Below, piece by piece: positions 35,652 to 43,821 of a stretch of 64,000 nucleotides of DNA (positions are counted from its first letter, which is position 1; each line of letters begins with the position of its first letter). The notes beneath the pieces were generated by a model. It ran no database searches and was not told the origin of the DNA. It saw only the letters and a list, made by a program, of their open reading frames with translations. The stretch spans positions 17,104 through 81,103 of the forward strand of contig NZ_LMEO01000014.1 of NCBI RefSeq assembly GCF_001426375.1, read 5' to 3'. The position numbers were made by a program, and so were the translations under genes. The DNA is from Paenibacillus sp. Root444D2 (GTDB taxonomy: Bacteria > Bacillota > Bacilli > Paenibacillales > NBRC-103111).

Positions 35652-36995
35652 ATGAAGAATTTAGTGAAAAAGGGAGTCGTCGTTTTATTAATTACGGGTG
35701 TTGCAGCGGGATGCACGTCGAATCCCAAGCCGCAAGCCGGCGGAGAAGCAGCAGGAGGCGGTAACGCCAAGCCAGTGACGCTAACCATGTGGGCAGGCAC
35801 GGGGTTTAAGGATATTGAAGGCTACGATAGCAAGAATTATGGAGATTGGGAGAAGCAGAAGGCAGGAGAATTCCAAAAGCTGCACCCGAATGTAACGGTG
35901 AAAGTCGAATCCGTGCCGTTCTCAGACATCGAGCAGAAGGTTAACGTAGCTGTCGCGGGCAATAATCCTCCAGATGTTTTGTACGATAACATACCGATTC
36001 GGATCAGCAAGCATGCGCGAAACGGTGTGTTAGAAGAGCTTGATGATGTCGTGAAAGAGGATAAGGCAGACTGGAAAGAAGCGTTTCTCAACATGGGTAC
36101 GATCAATGGGAAGTTGCTTGCGCTACCTTTAGGGAGTGTTCCGCAGGTTGTCTTCTTGAATAAAACCATTTTCGAGAAAAAAGGGGTATCTGTGCCGCAG
36201 GATCGCTCTTGGACTTGGAATGAAATGAAGGACGCCTTAAAGAAGGTGGCCGATAAAAATACGTATGGCATCGCTTATTTTGCCAAAAGCGAGCAAGCGG
36301 ACCAACTGATGGTCAGCAATTTGCTTTCTGCCGGCGCCCAGTGGGCGAACAAGGATTTCACGCAGTACACCGTTAACAGTCCCGAAGGTGTCGAAGCACT
36401 AACCTTCATGCTGAGCCTTCAAGACGAAGGGCTGGTTGCCCCAGGTACCGCCACCATGGATGTAAATGCGAATTTTGAGCTATTCAAGCAAGGCAAGCTG
36501 GCCGTTTTGAATCACACATCACCAGTATACGGTGATCTGGAAGTTGGGAAGAAGAATGGCGCGGTCGATCCGTCCGTGGAGCCGTTCGGAATCATCCCCG
36601 TCGTGAAAGAAGGGGTGACGCCTCGGATCACAGTTACTGGCGAAAACGGGTACGCGATTTTTAAACAGAACGATTCGGAAAAGAAAAAAATGGCTATCGA
36701 GTTCGTGAAGTTTTTGACCAAGCCGGAAAATATTAAAGCGATTAACAAGGCGACTTATGGGATAGCAGCGCGCAAGTCAGGCACTTACGAGATTCAGAAT
36801 AAAGATGCCTCCCAGTTGTTCGAGCAGCTTAACAAATTGGAAATCGTCGATTTAGGTAAGAACAGAGCGTACTTCTCTACGCTAAGACAAAAGTTTTATC
36901 CGGAAATGCAAGCCGCTTTTCTGAAAGCAAAGAGTCCGAAACAGGCACTTGACGATTTCGTGAAAAATGCAAACGAACTGGCAGCCAAGAAGTGA
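35652..36995 (+). CDS. CUT1 sugar ABC binding lipoprotein (sialic acid locus)
   Basis: 447 residues from ATG 35652 after AGGGGTGACAAT. An in-frame ATG at 35553 lacks a ribosome site and breaks the signal peptide. Lipobox VAAGC (Cys21). A family-1 solute-binding domain starts TLTMWAGTGFKDIEG. The gene is preceded by 223 bp after the NanQ-like gene, so it may have its own promoter, although none is convincing. Probable substrate is sialic acid or a sialylated glycan, from context only. Confidence 0.88.
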   Translation: MKNLVKKGVVVLLITGVAAGCTSNPKPQAGGEAAGGGNAKPVTLTMWAGTGFKDIEGYDSKNYGDWEKQKAGEFQKLHPNVTVKVESVPFSDIEQKVNVAVAGNNPPDVLYDNIPIRISKHARNGVLEELDDVVKEDKADWKEAFLNMGTINGKLLALPLGSVPQVVFLNKTIFEKKGVSVPQDRSWTWNEMKDALKKVADKNTYGIAYFAKSEQADQLMVSNLLSAGAQWANKDFTQYTVNSPEGVEALTFMLSLQDEGLVAPGTATMDVNANFELFKQGKLAVLNHTSPVYGDLEVGKKNGAVDPSVEPFGIIPVVKEGVTPRITVTGENGYAIFKQNDSEKKKMAIEFVKFLTKPENIKAINKATYGIAARKSGTYEIQNKDASQLFEQLNKLEIVDLGKNRAYFSTLRQKFYPEMQAAFLKAKSPKQALDDFVKNANELAAKK

Positions 36996-37042
36996 GAAAA
37001 ATGTTTATCGAAGTATATTCAGAAGAATACGGTCTGTGAAGT

Positions 37043-37087
37043 CACTTCGTCCTAGTCTGTCTCACAGTACTGGGACGAAAGTGTTTT
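37043..37087 (+). terminator. Hairpin between binding protein and permease genes
   Basis: CACTTCGTCCTAGT pairs with ACTGGGACGAAAGTG with one bulge and one mismatch, followed by TTTT. It sits in the same place as the attenuator hairpins of the other cassettes. Confidence 0.65.
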
Positions 37088-37129
37088 AACTGCCTACGAT
37101 ATGATGAAGATAGTTGAGGTGATTTGCAG

Positions 37130-37993
37130 ATGAAGCTTCGTGAATTGATGTGGAGTTATTTTTTTATCGGGCCTAACCTGGTATTTTTAACTGTTTTTAT
37201 GATTCTTCCGTTATTTTATACGTTTTACTTAAGCTTTTTTGAAGCTGACATTTATTCCTCCACTTTCGTTGGATTGGAAAATTACCGTAGTTTATTCGGG
37301 GAAGAGTTGTTTCGCAAAGCGTTTGTCAACACGTTTTATTTCGTTCTGATCATCGTTCCCTGCGTCGTCGTCATTTCGTTAGTCTTCGCCGCATTGATGC
37401 AGGGATTCCATAAGCTTGGCAAAAGCTTTTTTCGACTCGTGTTTTATTTGCCGGTGGTCAGCACGCCGGTCGTACTTTCCTTGGTCTGGGGCTGGATGTA
37501 TAATCCTAGCTTTGGCATTATCAAGTATTTTTCAGAGAAGCTCGGTTTCGGTGCGGTTGATGTGTTTTCAGGGCAGTTGAGCGCGATTCTAGCGCTATCC
37601 GGGGTTGTTCTCACTTGGATGGTCGGTCAGCCTATTATCTTGTATTTGTCGGCGATGGATGGCGTATCGAAAGAGTTGTATGAAGCTGCTGAAATCGATG
37701 GTGCTGGTCCGCTGCGATCGTTCTTTAGTATCACGCTTCCGATGATTTCCCATACAACGGTATTAATTGTGATCACCTCGACCATTAGCGTGTTCCAAAT
37801 ATTCGTCGTCATCCATTTGCTTACTGGCGGCGGTCCGTATCATGGAACGGAATCACTCGTGTACACCATTTACCGGACAGCTTTCGTATCTCTGGAATTT
37901 GGTAAAGCATCGGCTCAAAGCGTCGTCCTGTTTTTTATTATTTTAGTAATCTCGCTGCTGCAATTCCGACTCATGAAATCCAAATCGGACTAA
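37130..37993 (+). CDS. CUT1 sugar ABC permease (MalF/UgpA type)
   Basis: 287 residues from ATG 37130 (GAGGTGATTTGCAG). A TTG two codons earlier overlaps the site. Six membrane segments with FIGPNLVFLTVFMILPLFYT at the N-terminus, and the EAA loop YEAAEIDGAGPLRSFFSITLP at about 183-203. It is intact, but its expected partner downstream is frameshifted. Confidence 0.9.
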   Translation: MKLRELMWSYFFIGPNLVFLTVFMILPLFYTFYLSFFEADIYSSTFVGLENYRSLFGEELFRKAFVNTFYFVLIIVPCVVVISLVFAALMQGFHKLGKSFFRLVFYLPVVSTPVVLSLVWGWMYNPSFGIIKYFSEKLGFGAVDVFSGQLSAILALSGVVLTWMVGQPIILYLSAMDGVSKELYEAAEIDGAGPLRSFFSITLPMISHTTVLIVITSTISVFQIFVVIHLLTGGGPYHGTESLVYTIYRTAFVSLEFGKASAQSVVLFFIILVISLLQFRLMKSKSD

Positions 37994-38032
37994 AATAACA
38001 GCGTAGATTAGGGTAGAGGAGAATTGAAGCAG

Positions 38033-38841
38033 ATGAAATTACAGATTGTTTCCAGGTATGCGTTGCTTTTGTTGGCTTCAATCGTTTTTGTTTTCCCGTT
38101 ATATTGGATGATTACAGGCTCCTTTAAAACTCAGGTATCGATCTGGGCTACTCCCCCGGAATGGATCCCATCCCAGTTCAGACTTCTTAACTATGAGCAT
38201 ATTTTCTCCACGACGCCAGCGACGCTGTGGTTGTTCAATAGTGTGTTTACAAGCTTGGTAACTGTCGTTTTTGTCGTTGTTTTCTCAGCAATGGCGGGAT
38301 ACGCGTATGCCAAAAAGAAATTTCCCGGTGATAAATTATTTTTCCTCGTCGTCATTGGGACGATGATGATGCCGACTCAGGTTACACTTGTTCCTTTGTA
38401 CATTATTTGCAGAGAGCTCGGTTTGATTGACAGCTACTTGGGGGTCATCCTGCCTGCGATCGCCTTTCCGTTCGGGGTGTTCATTGTACGGCAGTTTGCC
38501 AAATCGAAATTGTTGAATCAGCGAGAATAGACGGCGCCGGCGAAATTCGCTTGTTTGCAACGATCTTACTGCCGCTCCTCCTGCCAGCGCTTGGGGCGCT
38601 ATCGATTTTCGCCTTTATGCACACGTGGAACGATTATTTATGGCAGCTTATTATTTTGCAATCCAAGGAGAAGCTGACGCTCCCTCTCGGCATCTCGACG
38701 ATTACGTATTCCGAGAACAACGTGAATTACGGCTATGCCATGGCGGGGGCGTCGTTGGCGGCCATTCCGATGATCGTTTTTTTCCTAATGCTGCAGCGAA
38801 GCTTTATTAAAGGAATCACGTTAGGATCCGTAAAAGGATAG
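38033..38841 (+). pseudogene. Frameshifted CUT1 sugar ABC permease (MalG/UgpE type)
   Basis: The N-terminal part (to a stop at 38530) and the C-terminal part (from about 38510, ESARIDGAGEIRLFATILL to TLGSVKG) are in different frames. Joined, they make one MalG-type permease. Compared with the usual SIPxELxEAARIDGA loop, three residues plus one base are absent at about 38508-38512, which fits a 10-bp deletion. 809 + 10 bp is an exact codon number (272 residues). The lesion falls in the EAA loop that contacts the ATPase, so the product should be dead unless the assembly is wrong. Confidence 0.85.
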
Positions 38842-38862
38842 GCAGACGGCCATTACTTGAGA

Positions 38863-38899
38863 AAGAAGACCTGTGGCTTGCCATCTTGGTCTTCTTCTT
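38863..38899 (+). terminator. Terminator after the broken permease gene
   Basis: AAGAAGACC and GGTCTTCTT form a perfect 9-bp stem with a 16-nt loop, followed by CTTG. It separates the ABC genes from the following regulator-kinase pair. Confidence 0.6.
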
Positions 38900-38959
38900 G
38901 TGCTTCGATGTAACAACGCATCGATCTCGGGTTATAATTGTGTAATGGGGGTTGATTGT

Positions 38960-40537
38960 GTGAAAATCATTGTCGTTGAAGACGAGGTAGACATCTTAAG
39001 GGGAATTCAGGAGGTCATTGACCACAGCCAGCTGCCCTTTGAACAAGTTTTCGCGGTTCACACGGCCGAGGAGGCTTTGGAGCTAATCGAACAATACAGA
39101 CCGGAAATCATTTTAACAGATATTCTGCTGCCGGAGATGACTGGTTTAGATATGTTGGAGTCCGTGAAAGCGTTGGCATACGGGCCAAAAGTCATTGTGA
39201 TCAGCAGCTACAATAATTTTATATATGCCCAGCGCAGTATTCAATTGGGAGCGATCGACTATATTCTAAAGCCGATCCATAAAGAGGAGCTTGCCGAAAA
39301 AATCGGTGTCGTATATGACATGGTTCAACGCGAACTTATCAGTCAGGACCAGATTAAGAATCAAATCGCTTATGCCCGTCTAGGCACAGAAGCGCTGCAG
39401 GAAAAGTTTGTGCAGGGGCTGTGTATGCAAAAGACGGCACTGCAGGAGCATATTCATCACCGGCTTCAGGTATGGGGTATGCAGTGGCTGGAGACGGATT
39501 CGTACGTATTGATTTCGTTAAGCATAAATAGGGAAGATGTACGAGGCAAGCAGGATAAGGATATGAATCTGGACTTGTTTGCCATCGGTAATATTGCGGA
39601 TGAAATTTTGAAGAGCTACCAGCCTTCCGTGATCATTCGCAGCATTCATCATGACTGGGTCATCCTTACCGCGTGGGAGCAGGAACTGTCGATTGCGCAA
39701 GATATCCACGAAAGGGTGTTGAAATATCAGAAAATCATTCCCGCTATTGGAATCAGCGAACGGCAGCACTCCTTTCAAGCCATATCGGAAGCGTACGAAC
39801 AGTCGCGCAAGGCGTTAAAGGTCGCATTAATGAACAGCAATCAACGAATCGCCAGTTACGCTGATATTATTGATCGGATTGACCATGAGGACATTGGGCT
39901 CGTCAGACAATGGGTTGCTGAGGCGGTGCTGGGAGGGGATGCGGAAGTCGTAAGCTTGTGGCTGGAGGAAATGATCCATCGCTTCATCCTAGACAGAGAT
40001 GTAAGTAAGACTGGTGATTTGTCGATCAAATGCTTCGAATGGATCTTGGAGGTTCATTCCTGTCTAGCTGAAAAGGTGGATATGGAAATCAGTCATTTTC
40101 CGCTGGAACTGTGGGAAAAGGCGGAGCGCTGCCCAACCGTGGACGATTTGAAGCGGCTGCTGCGGGATCATCTGAGCGAGCTGATGAAGCTTGTCGCCGA
40201 TCAACAGCATCCCAGCTTGCCTAACTTTATGATCGATAAAGCGAAGCGGATCATCGACGGGAAGTACGGGGAAGCGATCACTCTGCAGAGCGTAGCCGAC
40301 GAGCTGAGCATTCACCCGGTGTCGCTGAGTAAGCTGTTCAAGAAAGAGACAGGACAAAATTTTTTGGATTATTTAACAGAAATCCGCATCGAGCAAGCGA
40401 AGCGTATGCTGCGCGACACGAACTTGAAAATCTATGAAATTGCCGAGAAAATTGGTTATCAGGAAATCCAATATTTCGGTAAGCTGTTCAAGAAAAGAAC
40501 GAACATGACCCCAAAGGAGTTCAGATACGGGAGATGA
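38960..40537 (+). CDS. YesN-like response regulator, REC plus AraC-type HTH
   Basis: 525 residues with GTG 38960 taken as start (KIIVVEDEVD follows directly; GGGGG lies 9 bp before). ATG 38945 is an alternative. Receiver D54 is in ILTDILLPEM, and the C-terminal AraC HTH ends GYQEIQYFGKLFKKRTNMTPKEF. It overlaps the kinase start by 4 bp (ATGA), in regulator-kinase order. It probably controls the sialic acid ABC cassette upstream. Its kinase partner is frameshifted near the C-terminus. Confidence 0.88.
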   Translation: MKIIVVEDEVDILRGIQEVIDHSQLPFEQVFAVHTAEEALELIEQYRPEIILTDILLPEMTGLDMLESVKALAYGPKVIVISSYNNFIYAQRSIQLGAIDYILKPIHKEELAEKIGVVYDMVQRELISQDQIKNQIAYARLGTEALQEKFVQGLCMQKTALQEHIHHRLQVWGMQWLETDSYVLISLSINREDVRGKQDKDMNLDLFAIGNIADEILKSYQPSVIIRSIHHDWVILTAWEQELSIAQDIHERVLKYQKIIPAIGISERQHSFQAISEAYEQSRKALKVALMNSNQRIASYADIIDRIDHEDIGLVRQWVAEAVLGGDAEVVSLWLEEMIHRFILDRDVSKTGDLSIKCFEWILEVHSCLAEKVDMEISHFPLELWEKAERCPTVDDLKRLLRDHLSELMKLVADQQHPSLPNFMIDKAKRIIDGKYGEAITLQSVADELSIHPVSLSKLFKKETGQNFLDYLTEIRIEQAKRMLRDTNLKIYEIAEKIGYQEIQYFGKLFKKRTNMTPKEFRYGR

Positions 40538-42161
40538 AAACGTTAAGAATCAGCAACCTTACCTTGTTCGTTAAAATGTTCATCCTCCTGTTTCTATCCG
40601 TTTCATTGCCGGTTACGATTCTTGGAGTGTGGTACTTTAACAAATCCAGTGAGCAAATCGAGCATGTCACATCCGCCTTGCTGATGGAAAATTTGCAGCA
40701 AAACCGTCTGCGTATCGAGCAGTTTTTCAGGCAAACGGAACTTCATTCGGAGTCGATCATCGCTTCCCAGAAGCTGGAGGTGCTTGATAATGAGCTGGAG
40801 GATCGGCTTTTTCTAAGCAGATCACTTTCGTTAATGAACGAATTAAAGGGAAGCTACGAGCTAACTATTTACCCTGCTGATGAAATGAGGTATAGAACTT
40901 ATTCTTTATTGATTCAATCCGGAGTGAAGTCGCCTAACTCAGAGTGGATTGAAAAGGCGATCCAACTTAAGGGGAAGGGCTATTGGTATTTCGATAACAA
41001 TTCGTTTATTTTTGCAAGAATGATCCGAGCGATGTCTGATCTGCGGCCTTTGGCAGTTATTCAATTGAGCTTTCCAGCAACTCTTGTCAACCAGCAGATC
41101 CTGTCGCCAGCGGAGTACCCGAACTTTCAGCATTATATCGTCGACGACGAGCTTGAAACCGTTCTGCTTGCCGGCAAGGATAGGACACTGTATCCGAAAG
41201 AGGATTTTTTCCTTTCGGAAATTCCGCTCGCCGATCTTCCATGGAAGCTGGTCGCTGGCATTCCCGAGAAAGATTTAATCGGTCCAGTTGAAACGATCAA
41301 ACGCTTCTCTCTGGTGCTAGTGCTGGCGAGCATAGGATTAATTTCGATGCTGCTTGCGCTGATAACGAACAGCTTTATTTCCCCGATCAAATATATCGTA
41401 GGCCAAATGAAAAAAGTCCAATTGGGGCAGCTTGTACCGAGCGGGAGGTACGGAGAACGAAGCGATGAAATCGGCCAGCTGGCCAGAGGGTATAATTCCT
41501 TGATTTTCGGCTTACAGGAACTGCTCGCGACGACCAAGCAGATGGAGTCTGAGAAGTCTAAAACGGAAATGCAAATGTTGATTCATCAGATCAATCCGCA
41601 TTTTCTGTACAATACGTTGGACGCAATTAAATGGCGAGCAGATCACGTAAAGGAAGAAACGATTGCGGAGATGGTCACATCGCTAAGTAATTTAATCAGA
41701 TACAGCATCAATAACGGGGAAGAGTTCACCACCGTCGAGCGGGAAATTGAGCATGTCAAAAGCTATCTTAGCATCGAGTCGCTGCGAAATCATGAGACTT
41801 TCCAGGTCGTAATCAACGTTCAGCCGCGTGCCTTGAATGTGCCGATTTTAAAATTAATCATCCAGCCGCTTGTAGAAAATTCGGTGCGGCACGGATTGAG
41901 CAAGCTATCGTCCGGACAGGGCAAAATTCTCGTTCGTGTGTTTATCGAGGGGGAAGAACTGGTGTGTACGGTAGAGGATAACGGTCCAGGCGTCTCCGAA
42001 GAAGTGCAAGTCCGAATGATAAAGCCGAATCTGCCGTCGGGGTAGGACTATATAATGTCAATCGCAGGCTGAATATCCGATTCGGCTCCCACTATGGGGT
42101 GTCCCTGACCAACAGGGAAAATGGCGGATGCAAGGTGACGATTCGCCATCCTTTGATGTAA
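40534..42161 (+). pseudogene. YesM-like sensor histidine kinase with a late frameshift
   Basis: TM1 at about 8-31, an extracellular sensor to about 250, TM2 near 255-277, HAMP, QINPHFLYNT (phospho-His about 356), and HATPase N box ENSVRHG and first G box DNGPGVS. The frame then stops at 42045. The missing end (GVGLYNVNRRLNIRFGSHYG to TIRHPLM, stop 42161) continues in the next frame. One G appears lost from a G-run at about 42040 (TCGGGGTA where TCGGGGGTA restores frame). The truncated form lacks the second G box of the ATP site. It is either a true mutation or a homopolymer sequencing error. Confidence 0.8.
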
Positions 42162-42194
42162 ACGGGCTTAGAAAAAATCAGGAGGTGAATGGGA

Positions 42195-43799
42195 TTGTAC
42201 AAACTGCTTATTGTTGAAGATGAAGAGATTTTTAGGAGAGTGCTGCCAACCATTATTGATTGGAATTCCATTGGTTTTGAAGTAGCAGGGGTATGCGAAA
42301 ATGGATACAAGGCTCTGGAGTTCTTAGACAAAACAGAAGTAGATGCTATTCTGACGGATATACGTATGCCCGTATTTAATGGTCTTGAATTGGCTATTGA
42401 AGTAAAAAGCAGGTTCCCAAACACGAAGGTTACCTTATTCAGTGCTTTCAATGAATTTGACTATGCAAGGAAAGGCATCGAGTGTGGGGTGTATGGATAT
42501 ATTTTAAAATCCGATGGGGAAGATGAAATTGTTAATCATTTTACAAAGCTAAAAGGAGTTTTACAAAAAGAAAATCAAATCCGTATGGATAGTGATGATG
42601 TTTGGAGGCAGCGGGAAACCCTCTTTAAAGAAATGATGGAAAATCATTCGGATATGGATGAGAAAGCGGTTGCAATGGTTCAGAGAGTTGGTATTTTTGT
42701 TAAGAATAAAGATTACCGCATGACTTTGTTTCGAATGGATGAATACAAACATATGACCTTCTATTCCGGGGCGGACAGAGCGCGTAGTATCCAGGAGTTT
42801 ATCCGCGGGTATTTATATGAAAATATTGAAATTCAAAATAAAGGGATGGTTATCTCGTTAAATGAGATGTTCTGTGTTGTATGGACGCTTCCTGAAAAAG
42901 ATTTTGTGCAAACTGTAACTGAAGTCTATGAGAATTTGAAGGAAGAGCTAGGCATTTATAAAAAAAATGAAGAAGAATGCCTTGAGATTTCTTGTGTTAT
43001 TGGAAGTATGGCAGCTAATTTAGATGAACTTTGTAATTCGTATACAGCCATAAGAGATTCATTCCTGCACAAAGCTTATATGGGCAACTGTATGATTCAC
43101 TATAGTGAACTAGATCATAACAGTAAGCGGATATTTACCTTCACGGAAGAAGAAAGGCAGATGAAAGAAATCATGACGCTTGTTACTGGCAAAGCGCATG
43201 TAAAATTAATGGAGTATCTGGATACACTCAAAAATCAATTTATTGATTCCAAATTTACGGATATGGATATGATTTCAGGTTTTGCTGTTAAGATAGTTTT
43301 AACTATAGTGGGCGAATTGGGAGAAATGGGGAAAAAAACAGATGCGTTTTTAGAAAAATCTAACTATATGATAAAGGAACTAGGATATTGTGAGACGATT
43401 GTAATGATTTTCAAGAAGTTGGAAGCGTTTACTATAGAGGTCTTTGATTTACTTAATGATGAGAACAATATGAAAAACAGAAGGATTGTTGATGAAGCCC
43501 TGGCGTATTTAAGGAAAAATTATTCGGGTCAACTAAGCCTTGAGGAATTAGCGAGGTATGTAAATGTTCATCCAGTACATCTTTCCAGACTTTTCAGTAA
43601 GGATACAGGAAAAACATTTAAACATATCCTCACTGAAGTGCGAATTGAAGAAGCAAAAAGGCTTCTAAAGGATATAAACTATAGAGTCTATGAAATATCT
43701 AGTATGGTTGGTTATGAGAAACCCCGTTATTTTAGTGAACTTTTCAGAAACGTCACAGGACTTACGCCATTGGAATACAGAGAAAAATACAAAGGGTGA
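42195..43799 (+). CDS. YesN-like response regulator (AT-rich block)
   Basis: 534 residues with TTG 42195 taken as start: it sits 9 bp after AGGAGG and gives MYKLLIVEDE. ATG 42189 is only 3 bp from the site. Receiver D55 is in AILTDIRMP, and the C-terminal AraC HTH ends GYEKPRYFSELFRNVTGLTPLEYR. From here the sequence is visibly AT-richer (Lys/Ile/Asn codons ending in A or T) than the genes upstream. It is 22 bp upstream of an unusual kinase. Confidence 0.9.
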   Translation: MYKLLIVEDEEIFRRVLPTIIDWNSIGFEVAGVCENGYKALEFLDKTEVDAILTDIRMPVFNGLELAIEVKSRFPNTKVTLFSAFNEFDYARKGIECGVYGYILKSDGEDEIVNHFTKLKGVLQKENQIRMDSDDVWRQRETLFKEMMENHSDMDEKAVAMVQRVGIFVKNKDYRMTLFRMDEYKHMTFYSGADRARSIQEFIRGYLYENIEIQNKGMVISLNEMFCVVWTLPEKDFVQTVTEVYENLKEELGIYKKNEEECLEISCVIGSMAANLDELCNSYTAIRDSFLHKAYMGNCMIHYSELDHNSKRIFTFTEEERQMKEIMTLVTGKAHVKLMEYLDTLKNQFIDSKFTDMDMISGFAVKIVLTIVGELGEMGKKTDAFLEKSNYMIKELGYCETIVMIFKKLEAFTIEVFDLLNDENNMKNRRIVDEALAYLRKNYSGQLSLEELARYVNVHPVHLSRLFSKDTGKTFKHILTEVRIEEAKRLLKDINYRVYEISSMVGYEKPRYFSELFRNVTGLTPLEYREKYKG

Positions 43800-43821
43800 C
43801 CTGAATTTATGAGGAGTTTGC

